The translations under genes were made by a program, and so were the position numbers. The notes beneath the pieces are model-generated. The model was not told the DNA's origin. It made no database searches and saw only the letters and a program-made list of their open reading frames with translations. From positions 35,382,501-35,446,500 of the forward strand of contig CP136890.1 of assembly GCA_034359265.1 (NCBI GenBank): a DNA stretch of 64,000 bases, in the 5' to 3' direction. Every line of letters starts with the position of its first letter. The stretch's first letter is position 1. Below are positions 32,403 to 44,697 of the stretch, one piece after another. This stretch comes from Canna indica. Taxonomy: Eukaryota > Streptophyta > Magnoliopsida > Zingiberales > Cannaceae.

Positions 32403-35400
32403 AGATCACATCCAGGTCTCTAATTCTTTCTTGTACATCCCCAATTCTTGTATCTTGGTTTAAGTTCTCATTTGATCTTTGAATTCCACTATAATTATCA
32501 GATTCTTTTTTCTTTCTGAACTGATAACAATTTCTTTCAAACTCATCTTTCTGCATGAAATCCCACTTCTGATTATTATTCATATCTTCTAATACACTTG
32601 TAGGATCTCCATTCATTTCAATACTCTTCCATACCATAGTCACCTGCTTATTGATACCCAACATTGCAGCATTGTGTAATTTTGTTCCTTGTCATGTTGA
32701 TATGTAGCCAACCTTTAACTCCAACATCTTCACCAATTTCTACTATATTGTTCACCAAATTCTCAATTTCCCAAGGCAGTTTCTTTTCTTTACTCAGCAT
32801 TTTTACTGCATTAATACAATCAGAGTAGACCCAATCTATCATTTCTCCTTTCTTCCTTACATTATCAAGTCCGAACCAAATTGTCATTAATTCAGCTTTC
32901 AATGCACTATTTGCTTTTATTAAACCTGCACCAATGCTTTTCTACCTTCCCTGATTTAACAACACGAAACTAGCTCCAAGTGAGAATTCCTTCCTCCAAG
33001 CAGCATCACAAAGAATTAAAGATCCTTCCTTCAACCTTATTTCCTCTTCAGCTTGAGCAGGTCTGTTCCTTGGTACAAATATTTCTTTCTTCATATTCTT
33101 CCCATCAGGATTTTATCTTGAGCATCTCTCAATGCTTTTAGGAACATGGTATTAAATAAGCCATATAGAAATGGCTATTATTGCAATCAGTCTTTCCCTT
33201 GAGCTCTTCTCATACTTATCTTCTTCTTTCAACCAGTCACCCTCCTTCCATATATCTTTGTGCATCAAAACAATTCCAGGTCTTTCCTCTATCAGCTCCC
33301 AGTAGTTCTTTGCATACTCACATTCAAAGAAAAGAAAATGTATATTATCATCTTCAAAGTTTTCACAATTGCAATATTTTTCAATTTCGGATCATGTGAA
33401 CTTGCTAAACTATTTAAATGTTGGAAGCCTCTTTCACAACAATTTTCATACAAACACCTCTACTCTTTCAGGAACTTTCAACTTCCAAATTTTCATCCAT
33501 TCAAACTTCTCATTCCTCTCTTCTATATTGGCCTCTTTCAAATGATAGTATGCTCTTCTTGTTGTAAGCTTACCATCCTTACTTAAAGCCCATATCCACC
33601 TATCTCTTTCACCCTTCATACTAATTGTCATATCTTCAATTATATTGATTAACTCCTCTCCAAAACACTTATTCAGAATAGCTGTGGACCACCTCCCTTC
33701 CTCTATCAGGTCACTAACCAGTCTTGATTTCTCAAGTTCAACTGGATTAACAAAAGTGAGCCATTTTTCTAGAGGCATTGTGGAAATCCAAGGATCTTTT
33801 CATACTTTTACATCCCTGCCATCTCCTACTTTCATTTTTATACCACCTCTTAGTCCGCCATGCAATTAGCTACTGCTCTAGCACTCAGGATAAGTCATTC
33901 ACCCTAGGTTTCATCCAAGGGTGCCATCTCTTGCACTTAGCATTCAAAATACTGCTCCATCTGCTATCTTTCTTATTTAGAATTGGTATGATTCTTTTTG
34001 CCATTGCTGATTTTTTTAAGGATATGCAAATCTTTGATTCTCAAGCCTCCAATCTTTTTATTTGCTGTTACCACTTCCCATTTTATCAGTCTTGCTGGGT
34101 TTTTCTCAGCTTGGTTTCCCCAAAAGAAGTTTCTTTTAAGTTTTACTACCTCATTAATTGCTTCGCCCTTGATCCATGATATCATCAGAGAGTGCATTGG
34201 AATGGAGCTTATGACTAAATTTACCAGAGTTCCTTTCCCTACTTGAGATAATTGCTTGATTGCCCAATTATCAATTTTTGCCTTAGCCTTAATCACCAGT
34301 TTCATTTGATACTTTCTCTCTAGTCTCTTAGGATTTGAAGGTTCCTAAGTATTTTATAGGATAAGAACATTCTTTATGTTCAAAACTTGAGCCACCATTC
34401 TTTTTGTTTCCATATTACACTTCTGGATACAACACTTATGATTTCAACAGGTTGATTTTCTGCCCTGTAATAGCACAATAAGTTCTTAATAGTTCTTTCA
34501 AGTTCTTGCAGGACTTCTTATTACCTTTGATAAAAAAATATTATATTATCTGCAAACAAACAATGACTCAACTTCTGGTTTTCAAGCTGAAACAATCAAT
34601 CTTCTTCTCATTAATAGCCTTATTTAGCAGTTAATAACTGTTCTTGAATGATAAAAAGATAAAGGGATAAAGGATCCCCTTATCTTATCCTCTTGTTACT
34701 TTCAAAAGCTCTTGATTTAGATCCATTCACCTTGCAATAGAAAGTAATATCTCTTAAGCAGTTATCAATCCAACTTCTTATCTTTGTTGGAAAGCCCATT
34801 ATTTCTATTATCATCAATAATGCTTCCCAATTTACCATGTCGTATGTCTTTTCAAGGTCCATTTTTATGATAACAATAGGACACTTTGCCTTGGATATAT
34901 TTATAGGTTGAATTTACAACCTCATTGAGGACAAGTACGACATCTACCGGGAACAAAAGCACTTTGTTCAGTTCCTATAACATTCTTCAAAATATTTTTA
35001 GCCTATTTACCAAAACCTTTGCAAAGACCTTATAGAAAATACTACATAGAGCAATTGGCCTGAATCTCTTATCTGTTTTGGTTTTTCTATCTTTGGTATC
35101 ATCATTATGACTGTTTCTTTTCAATTCCTAGGAATCTGTTCAGTATCATAAATTCTTTCAATTTTCTCTCTGATATTCTTCCTTATTTCCCCCCAACAGT
35201 TTATGTAAAATTCAAGAATGAATCCATCATTCTCTGGGCTTTTGCCTCTACCCAAACTTGTGACAGCCTTCCAAATTTCATCTTCATTAAATCTGCTCAC
35301 CATCTTCCTTTTATCTATTTCAGTTACTTTTTTCCAGTCCAAACCATCCAGAGCTTCCATGCACCTGTTACTATTATTAGTTCTTTCCCATAGTTGTTCA

Positions 35401-36611
35401 TACCAACTAGCAAAAGCATTAGCCATTTCAGAGTTGTCCTCTATCTTTCTCCCTTTTTCTTCTATGAATTCAACATTGTTTTTCTTCCTTTTCATTTTTA
35501 CTAGATTGTGAAAATATCTGATATTTTTCTCCCCCTCCTCAACCCATTTGTATATTGCTTTAGATCACCACTTAAGGTGAATCTGTTTTGCTAAAGCTCC
35601 TATTCTTCTTGTTAATATATCTATTTTTTTCGTGATTTCTTTCTTAGTCAACTAGCCCTCAACATCTTTTTTCTCCAAGTCAGCTAGTTTGTTCAAGGAA
35701 TCTTTCATGTTTCTTTCTAGACTTTCAATTTTGTTTTTATTTCATTTCATAAGATTGTCAGCAACTCTTTTTTGTTTCTCCATTACAGTCTCCTTAACAC
35801 CATCTTTTTCATTCCAGCTTCCCTTAACAATATCCAGAAACTCTTCATTCTCAAACCAGAAGTGTTCAATGATGAAATCTCTTTTCATATAGTTCCTTCT
35901 TCTTTCTTTCTCACAACTAATTAATAAGGGCCTGTGATCAGAGTCAATTTTCTGCAAATGCTTTACTTTAGTCTCCATATCTATATTCAGACAGATGTCA
36001 TTGAATAGCACTCTATTTATTCTTGTTTGCACCCTTGATTCTCCCTTTCTATTATTACTCCAAGTGTATCTTGGTCCTATGAAGTCAGCTTCTAGTAAAC
36101 CTACATCTTCAATGAACTTATTGAACTCCTTAACTGCTCTTGTGTGTTCAAATTTTCTTCCCCTTAGCTTTTCTGTTTCATTTCTGATACAATTCATGTC
36201 TCCCACAATTACCCATAATAACTGAAGAGAATCAACTTCTCCTAATAGCTTACATAGCTTATTTCTTTTTGTGTAATCATTGCTAGCATAAACTCCTGTG
36301 ATGATGATCTGTGTTCCATCTTCGGCCACAACCAGATTGCTAATGTTTTGATCATTCATAAAAACATTAGTTATCTTAAAACAACTATTCTTCCACACAA
36401 AAATAATTCCCCCAGATCTTCCTATGCTAGGTACAAACTCCCCTTGCCAATTTCTTTTATACATTAACAATAACTTTTCAGCTTCCTCATGAACCATATG
36501 TGACTCCTGTAAGATGACCATGTCAACTCTATACTGCTTAACAGTGACCCATAGATAGGCGAATGCTTCTCTTTTCATGGCTCCCCTTATATTCTATGAT
36601 AAAATTATCAT
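32403..36611 (-). pseudogene. LINE ORF2: endonuclease, reverse transcriptase, zf-RVT and RNase H, inactive
   Basis: The start is probably the ATG at 36611 (MIILS, stop, NIRGAMKREAF; the stop replaces the usual Trp of SWNIRG). The endonuclease is largely open from 36578 to 35742: VILQESH, VVGDMNCIRNE-like, GPRYTWSNNR and SDHRPLL, the usual catalytic blocks. RT follows in pieces: FRPIALCSIFYKVFAKVL near 35060, AFVPGR near 34960, MDLEKTYDMVNWE at 34862, and the catalytic box reads FADN near 34545 instead of FADD, so the second Asp is lost. zf-RVT is at 33778-33446 (WKLKVPERVEVF). The plant-LINE RNase H is at 32902-32648 (KAELMTIWFGLD, VYSDCINAVKML). It is broken by many stops and cannot drive retrotransposition. 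Confidence 0.85.
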
Positions 36612-36663
36612 TGTGTATTTCTGATATTAGTCACCTCCATATGTACTTCTTGCTCAAGGTCTC

Positions 36664-38160
36664 TGTTGGATTTAGATTTTCAACCTTAGCCTTAATCTTA
36701 GTTTTGATGATTTTGATGATAACACACATGGGACTAATGATTTCATTGAGAATATGTTTCATGTTCCATATCAATTAGCGTTCGATGTCCTCGATCGGAA
36801 AAATAGGAGAAATCGGAAGGACATTGATCGTCGCGCTCGAGTTCGTCGTGGAACCTTCTCGAAGAGCAACGCGTGTAACAAAGTCACATTGGACGGGCTC
36901 AAAGTTCACATGAGAGCTCTCCAAGATGATGCGCGTTGAAAGCCAGAACCCGAAAATGAAGCGCGAAAGAAATCGGCTAAAAAACAACCTCAGCCTAAGT
37001 TCGGTCGACCAAATATGGTAAGGTATCAGGCAGTAGCCTTATCGGTCGACCGACCACTGCCTAAAAAAGGCAGTGGCTACTTCGGTCGACCGGTCGATCG
37101 ACCGACAGAGGCCTGAAATAGGCAGTAAGTCTGGCGGTCAACCAGTCGATCGACCGACCTGCGTTTGCTGAAGACGCGAGATCGCGACGGGTCGATCGGA
37201 TGGCGGATCGCGAAATTTGCGTTTGGGAGGTCGACCCATCGGTCGACCTACCACAGGGAAAATTGCAGCGGTCGAAGGACCGATCGACCAGTCAGTCGAC
37301 CGACCATTCGACCGGCGGCCTATAACGGATAGTTTTCTATCCGTTGAATAGCCGTTTCTTCAGCAGGGTATAAATATACCCTCATATGATTCTTTTAAGA
37401 ACATTTCTTGACTTCCACAGACTTCATTGAGCATTCTAAAAGGAAGATTTGAAGCCTTCCAAAAAGCTTGTGCTACTTCTCTGTCTGCGATATTTTCTTC
37501 AAGCGTACAAGCTCTGCTGCCTCAACTCGGGAATTGATTCGAGTTCTACCTCCTGAAGAGTTGAAGGCTCCAAGGCTTGGAAAAGAGCACGAAATCTTGG
37601 TTTCATTTTAAGCTCTTTCCAATTGTAATTTTATCTGTTATTTGAACTGATTTTAAATTTGTGTGTGTGAAGACCTTGTGTTAGGTCTGTTGTGTGGAAG
37701 TGGTATCCTTAGTGAAAAGGAGTAAAGCCACTTGTGTAAACGTAGTGTTTACTAGGATTAGTTTAGTTGTCCCTTAGGGTTGAGATGGAAGAGGACTCTC
37801 GATAAGAAGGCGGTGAGTTCCGGGTGTGGAAGTGCCTTAGGTCGAGAGTGCGTCTCTTCGGTAAAAAGTCCTCGTGTGTAAGGGAAACGAAAACTAATTT
37901 AGTAAAACTAATTTGGAAATCCTAAGTGGGGTGCTTAGGTAGTGGAGTAGGCATTGGGGCCGAACCACTATAAATTACTCTTGTTTGCATTGATATCTTG
38001 TGTGTTTTAAATTGCTTAATTATTATTGCTTCTGCATTCAATCATCGAATTGCAAATCGCCTAATCGATCTAAGTAATCATTTCAAATTGAATTTAGGCT
38101 AATCGAATTAGTAAACACACTATTCACCCCCCCCCCTCTAGTGTCGCCATTTCGCCCACA
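36664..38160 (+). repeat. 5' LTR of the gag-only element
   Basis: It contains the GGTCGACCG/CGATCGACC-rich block at 37000-37320, the TATA sequence ggtataaatatacc at 37368-37381 and a C-rich run (38128-38136) before the terminal CCCACA. Confidence 0.92.
37368..37381 (+). promoter_or_regulatory. TATA box of the 5' LTR
   Basis: ggtataaatatacc is palindromic and recurs at the same place in the 3' LTR (43902-43915). It is the expected RNA polymerase II start region of the element. Confidence 0.6.
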
Positions 38161-38180
38161 ATTGGTATCAAAACGGGTCG
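38161..38180 (+). promoter_or_regulatory. Primer binding site of the gag-only element
   Basis: 'attggtatcaaaacgggtcg' directly follows the LTR. Its TTGGTATCA start matches the initiator tRNA-Met type primer site. Confidence 0.75.
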
Positions 38181-38227
38181 TAGATTGTGATCTCACCATC
38201 TCTTCTACAATTTATCTCGATCTAGAA

Positions 38228-39742
38228 ATGGCTCTAGAGAGTGTAGCATCTTCACCTCCTAGGTTTGATGAATCAAACTTTGGTCTTTGGAAGTCTAGGA
38301 TGTACACTTACCTAAAGACTAGAGGTCTTGATGTTTACAACATGATTAAACTAGAATATATTGAACCTAAGGTAAACATGCATGATTGGAGTGAACATGA
38401 CAAAAAATTATTTCAATATAATGGAGATGCTATGTATTCCATATTTTGTACCTTACCTAATAGCATCCTTGAAAAGGTCATGCATTGCAATTCGGCTTTT
38501 GATATATGAGCAACATTGAATATGTTATACGATTATGCTAAAACCGAAGAGCTTACTACTTATGTTGATGGTGGTAATGACAATGGTCATCCCCCTAGTA
38601 CTAACCTCGGTTTTAATGATTTTAGTATTTCTAGTCAAAGAAGCAAATTAAAAAGCCGAAAAAGAAAAGTGATTTTCCATTTGTGCAAGGAGAAGGGGCA
38701 TATCAAGAAGAATTGTCCACTATTGAAAAAGATAGCAAGGAAGACGTCAAATGCTTCTACATCATCCTCCGAGTCCCTCGAAGCATCCTCTCATCATGAC
38801 AATAGAGCTACTTCTCAATTGTGCCTCATGGGATTAAAAAATAAGGTAAATCCCTCCACCTCTTGTCATGATAAAAATTTCATTGATAATGATAGCCATA
38901 GCTCCTCTAGTTCATTTGACATGTCATATGAGGAACTAGTTGAGGAATATCAAAAAATGTATGTCTTGCTTGTGAAAAAGAATAAGGAAAATAAAAAATT
39001 AAAGAAAGAAAATTTAAGGCTTAGTTCTCATTTGCATGAATTAGAGAAAGATAAATTGAATACTAGTGTTGTTAATTCTTGCCATGACAATTTTAAGATT
39101 GAAATTGAAGTCTTAAAAAGTGAGAATATGGATTTGAAAAATGAAAAATGATGATTTGAAGAGTGTAAATGAAAAATTGAAAACTAACATGATTGATCCT
39201 TGCCATGATACATTAACTCTAGAAGTTAATGACTTGAAACATAAAAATGAAAATTTAAAGAATGGAAATAGCATGCTAAAAACTCAATTGCATGCTATTC
39301 AAAGATCAATGAATGATTTGAACAATGATTGTTTGTCTAAATAAGAAAGTCAATAATTTATCTAGCAATTCATCTTCTAAGAATTCTAAAAATGCACATG
39401 TTTCTTTCAAGAATGCTTATGCACATCAAGCATTCTACAACTAAACCTCATGCTCAAAAGAAGAATCTATCTTTTAAGAATGCTCATGCTCATCCTAGCT
39501 CAAATAACAAGCATTCTAAGGATAAATCTCATGTCCATAACAAAAAGAAAAAGAAATTTAATGGACATTGTTTTTGTTGTGGTGTATTTGGGCATGTCAT
39601 CCATGATTGTGCATTAAAGAGAAATCCAAGTGTTGCTAGGACACTTTGGATTCCTAAGCCCTCTAACCCCCAAGGACCCAAAGCTATTTGGGTACCAAAG
39701 GTATCATGCTCTTTTGTAGGGGGAGGAACCACACCATGGTAA
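38228..39742 (+). pseudogene. Copia (SIRE-like) Gag of the gag-only element
   Basis: Starting at the ATG at 38228, the N-terminal domain reads RFDESNFGLWKSRMYTYLK, a typical copia gag (DUF4219/UBN2-type) start. A stop (TGA for Trp) lies at 38507. The middle part has a zinc-knuckle-like FHLCKEKGHIKKNC with Phe in place of the first Cys, a Ser-rich stretch, and long Lys/Glu/Leu-rich coiled coil (about 38940-39330) broken by frameshifts near 39145 and 39345. The end has an intact CCHC knuckle, CFCCGVFGHVIHDC (39571-39612), then KAIWVPKVS and a stop at 39740, just where SIRE-type elements would continue into the protease. Gag forms the particle for element RNA. This copy is mildly damaged; the family's active Gag may be supplied elsewhere. 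Confidence 0.85.
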
Positions 39743-42700
39743 AGAAATTGAAGGATTGAAGTTGACCATAGATCTTAATGAGAAATCTCCAAGAGATTGC
39801 AACTTCAAATCACCTTGATGCCTTAGGTAAAGTTGTCATCAAAACTATTCCGGTATCATCTCCTATATCCCTTTGCTTTATCTAAGTTGGAGTTATGATA
39901 CATGCTTCAAATTGATTGATTTTCTCCGCTCTTAATATATTTCAAAAACATTTTTGATTTTTGATTTTTCGGTCTCTTCGGAGACCCCGGTGGCCTGTAA
40001 TAGGCCTAAGCGACCTTGCGGTTCAAAATCGTAGGCTCATTGTGGCCTTTTGATTTTCAACCAATAAGAAGGGTTGGAGATCTTATTTTTCAAAATTTTA
40101 TATTTTGAGATCTCTTGATTCATTTTGTTATCATGAAGATTTATTTGAAAATGAATCTATGCTATTTAGTGAAGTTGAATTCTGAAAATGATATTTGGTT
40201 TTTCTCTTCACTATTTAGTTTGATGGCTTGCATGTAGAATTGTTTCATTGTCTACTTAAGAAGTATACTTGCAAGTTATAAATATTTTAGGAAGGCTAAT
40301 TAGGAATAAAAAGATTAGTTTGACTAAATTTTCATGAATAAGGTATAACTTCAATTAATTCAAAATCCTAGTGTTATACCTCAATGCTTAAGCTTAAACT
40401 TTGTCTCTATACTCATGATTAGAATTACATATTAAAATCTTTGAATTCTCATGAGTAGGTAGAATATTAGCACTTAGGCAAATTTCATCAAATGAAACTT
40501 GCTCTAGGTTGATACTTGCTATTAGAGACATTCTTTTAAGTCCAAACTAGTTAAACATACTTAGAGACCTTATTCCTCATATGTTTCACATATTAAGATC
40601 CCTTAGATTCATTGTGATATCAAGATATCCTTATTTAAAATGAATCTTTTCTATCTAGCATATGTTGAATTTTTAATGAAAACCTTGCATCGAACCTTGA
40701 TATTTAGTATGTTAGCTTGCTAGTAGTCATATTATTTCATTATGATACTAATGAAGTCTACTTGCAAGTTCAAAATTTGAAAGGCTATTCTATCTAAAAG
40801 AAAATGAAAAAGAAAATAAAAAGTTAGGCAAATTTTCAAGAAATAAGGTATTAATTTAATTTTGCAAAAACCTTTGTAAAATAATTGAATACTCATGCTT
40901 AAATAATTTCTCTATGATCATGATTGATTATGCATGATAAATATTTGAATCTTCATGAGTAAGAAAAATTTTGTTAACTTAGCTCAATTTCATGATATCT
41001 TGATTGAATGAAACTTGAACTAGGTTAAAATTCTTCTTTAGAGACTTCATGTTAAGTTAAACTTGAAATTAAATTAAATTAAATTTCTAAAAATAAGGTA
41101 TGAATTTAACTTTACAAAAATCTTAGTATGATGATTGAATATTAATGCTTTAATGATGTCTCTATATACTCATGATTGATTTTGCATGATAAATGTTTGA
41201 ATTTTTATGAGTAAGAAAAATTTGGATAACTTAGGCAATTTCATGATATCTTGATTGAATGAAACTTACTCTATGTTAAAACTCATATTAGAGATCTCAT
41301 TTTGAATAAACATCAAACAAACATGTTTAGACACACATGATATGATTCTAGGTGTTCAATCTTGAAAATTCATGTGTAGATGAAAATGTGATAACTATAT
41401 CACATTAGTGGACTTAAGCTTAAAAGGTTTGACCCAAGTCAACAAATTGACTTGGGCACTTGATTTTAAGTCCAAACTTCATAAACATGTTTGGAAATAG
41501 GTATGACATGTTTACATGCATTTAGAGTGAAAAATTCATATGGATATGGATAAACTGACATAGAGGTTAATTTATGTTTACCTCTCTTTGAACTATGTTG
41601 ACCCAAGTCAACAAGTTGACTTAAAGGTCTCATTTTCAATTCATATTTGTGGAACATGTTTAGATTTACTCATGTTAGGTATCCATATGTTTAAATTTAA
41701 AAAATCATAAGTAAATGTTAAGATTGAAACATAGCAAGTTTCATTAAAACTAGTTTAGTTTTGAATGAAATCATGCTAGGTTGATATCTTGACTTAAGGA
41801 TATAATTTTCATATCAAACTTGACATACACTCTTTACATGACCATTATGTGGTGTCATAAAAGTTTGAATGAAAACTAAGCATTTTAAAAAAATAACTGA
41901 AAAATTATGGAATTGTCATTTGTTCAACAATTGGTATCACCAATTTCAGTTATTTCTAGAAAAATATAGAAAAATCATTTTTAGATAATTCTTGAAACTA
42001 CACATTCACTGAAAAATCTAGTTTTATCAGTAAAAATTTCAAAAAGTTTTGTCAATAATCTATTTTATAATGGAATTTTGAAGTTGAATTTCAAAAACAC
42101 AAAGTATCCTTATATGAAATATCAATCTTTCTGATACTTTGATTATTCTTCGAAAACTTCATATAAAAACTCATGTACACCTTTTGGATTCCATTTCTAA
42201 TATCATTCACACAATTTCATGAATAAAATCATTCCTAGAAATGATTTTGATATTTTGGATGATAGCTATGATCCATTTGTTTGTTTGAAAATAATGTAGG
42301 ATGAAAAATGAACTTAGAAAATTCATTTTGAGTTCAAACTTGATACATGCATCTCAAATGACCATTCAATAATTAGTATCAAAAAATTTCGTCCAAACAA
42401 ATTGGTTTCAAAATTTTTGTCAATAATATCACTTTGTATAAACTCAAAAGTTTGATTTTTGAAAACTTAAAGTATAGGTTGACCCAAGTCAACAAAGTGA
42501 ATTAAAAAATTCATCTTAAGCCCAAACTTGATTCATAGACTTATATTATCTCATGTTTAATGTCTAGATACCTAAGTTTGAAAAAATATGAGTAGATAGC
42601 AAAACTTGAGACTTAGCACCTTCATGTTTTCATGTTTATTTCAAATGAAAATGTGCTAAGTTCATATTTAGATAAAATGACATTATTTTACTTCAAACTT

Positions 42701-43000
42701 AATACATAAGTTAAATGACTATATCTTTGTATTTTGAAAGTTTGAATAAAATTTAAAAATGTCATGAAAAAAAAACAATATTCATTTTGAGAACATACAT
42801 GACTTATCTTGAATTCAAAAATTTAGCTTTAAACATATCATGTATGATTTTGTTTCATATTAAAGTATTTTTTCATCCCTTGGTTGAGATTTTCTTGTTT
42901 CATAAAAAATCTTTAGAGTCTCAACTTCATGAAAAAATACTTGTCTTTCATCCCTTTGAATAGATAGACCATTCTTGCCCTTTTTGATTGATGTCAAAAG
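39743..43000. repeat. Non-coding spacer with three degenerate repeat modules
   Basis: No coding frame. Modules at about 40320-40560, 40850-41060 and 41095-41320 share the same order of phrases: aaggtat(a)act/gaattt, ctcatgattgatt, gaatcttcatgagtaag, cttaggcaatttcatga, gaatgaaactt, ctaggttaaaactc, agagac. 'ttgacccaagtcaacaa' followed by ttgactt recurs near 41430, 41590 and 42480. A module of the same kind flanks the Harbinger element at 13259-13825. Confidence 0.75.
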
Positions 43001-43002
43001 GG

Positions 43003-43229
43003 GGAGAGAAGAGTTTAGGTATAAAGGGGGAGAAATGTATAGTTAAAATAGGGAGATAAGTATAGGTAAAGGGGAGAAAAATATAGGAAATCCATGCATA
43101 TAGATAGAGGGAGTTTATTCTTATAGATATGCATGCTGATAGGGGGAGAAATCCCTTAGTTGATATCCTCTATGCTTTAAATGAATATATTTTCTTATGG
43201 ATATTTGTCATCATCAAAAAGGGGGAGAT
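43003..43229 (+). promoter_or_regulatory. Polypurine tract and several upstream tract-like copies
   Basis: The tract aaaaagggggagat lies directly before the 3' LTR. Similar blocks occur upstream: aaaagggggagagaaga (43003), aaagggggagaaat (43024), taggg/aggggagaaaaat (about 43072) and tagggggagaaatc (43140). Confidence 0.75.
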
Positions 43230-44692
43230 TGTTGGCTTTAGGTTTTCAACCTTAGCCTTAATCTCGGTTTTGATGGTTTTGATGATAACACACATGGGAC
43301 TAATGATTTCATTGAGAATATATTTCAGGTTCCATATCAATTAGCGTTCGATGTCCTCAATCGAAAAAATCAGAGAAATCAAAAATCGGAAGGACATTGA
43401 TCGTCGCGCTCGGGTTTGTCGCGAAAACTTCTCGAAGAGCGACGCGTGCACCAAAGTCATATTGGACGGGCTCAAAGTTCATATGAGAGCTCTCCAAGAT
43501 GATGCGCGTTGAAAGCCGGAACCCGAAAACAAAGCGCGGAAGAAATCGGCTGAAAAACAAACTCAGCCTAAGTTCGGTCGATCGACTGAATAGGGTAAGG
43601 TATCAGGCAGTAGTCTTATCAATAGACCAAACACTGCCTAAAATAGGCAGTGGCTACTTCGGTCGACCGACAGAGGCCTGAAATAGGCAGTAAGCTTGGC
43701 GGTCGACCGACCTGCCCTTGCTGAAGACGCGAGATCGCGACGGTAAATCGACGGGTCGATCGGATGGCGGATCGCGAAATTTTGGGCTGTCGATCGACCA
43801 CTGTGAAAATTGCAGCGGTCGAAGGACCGGTCGACCGACCATTCGACCAGCGGCCTGTAACAGATAGTTTTCTATCCGTTGAACAGCTGTTTCTTCAGCA
43901 CGGTATAAATATACCCTCATATGATTCTTTTAAGAACTTTTCTTGACTTCCACAGACTTCATTGAGCATTCTTAGAGGAAGATTTGAAGCCTTCCAAAAA
44001 GCTTGTGCTGCTTCTCTGTCTGCGACATTTTCTTCAAGCGTACAAGCTCTGCTCTCTCAACTCGGGAATTGATTCGAGTTCTACCTCCTGAAGAGTTGAA
44101 GGCTCCAAGGATTAGAAAATAGCACGAAATCTTGGTTTCATTTTAAGCTCTTTCCTATTGTAATTTTATCTGTTATTTGAACTGATTTTAAATTTGTGTG
44201 CATGGAGACCTTGTGTTAGGCCTGTTGTGTGGAAGTGGTATCCTTAGTGAAAAGGAGTAAAGTCACTTGTGTAAACGTAGTGTTTACTAGGATTAGTTTA
44301 GTTATCCATTAGGGTTGAGGTGGAAGAGGACTCTCGAAAAGAAGACAGTGACTTCCAGGTGTGGAAGTGCCTTAGGTCGAGAGTGCGTCTCTTCGGTAAA
44401 AAGTCCTCGTGTGTAAGGGAAATGAAAACTAATTTAGTAAAACTAGTTTGGAAATCCTAAGCGGGGTGCTTAGGTAGTGGAGTAGGCATTGGGGCCGAAC
44501 CACTATAAATTACTCTTGTTTGCATTGATATCTTGTATGTTTTAAATTGCTTAATTATTATTGCTTCTGCATTCAATTATCGAATTGCAAATCGCCTAAT
44601 CGATCTAAGTAATCATTTTAAATTGAATTTAGGCTAATCGAATTAGTAAACACACTATTCATCCCCCCTTTAGTGTCGTCATTTCGCCCACA
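43230..44692 (+). repeat. 3' LTR of the gag-only element
   Basis: Partner of 36664-38160. It has lost part of the GTCGAC-rich block and has a shorter C run near its end. It is followed by the GTCTC target duplication. Confidence 0.92.
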
Positions 44693-44697
44693 GTCTC

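Larger units (their letters stand above)
36664..44692 (+). mobile_element. Gag-only LTR retroelement (TR-GAG type), complete, TSD GTCTC
   Basis: The LTRs are 36664-38160 (1497 bp) and 43230-44692 (1463 bp). Each begins TGTTGG and ends CCCACA, and GTCTC flanks both sides (36659-36663, 44693-44697). Between them are a primer site, one gag ORF, about 3.3 kb of non-coding spacer and a polypurine region. No protease, integrase or reverse transcriptase text exists anywhere inside, so this copy depends on another element for its enzymes. The structure fits terminal-repeat retrotransposons with a GAG domain; gag and LTR wording point to the copia SIRE clade. The LTRs differ by many substitutions and small indels, so insertion is not very recent. 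It sits in a LINE in the opposite orientation. Confidence 0.92.

Noticed and set aside
33181..36225. Several + strand open frames
   Set aside because: Antisense shadows of LINE ORF2.
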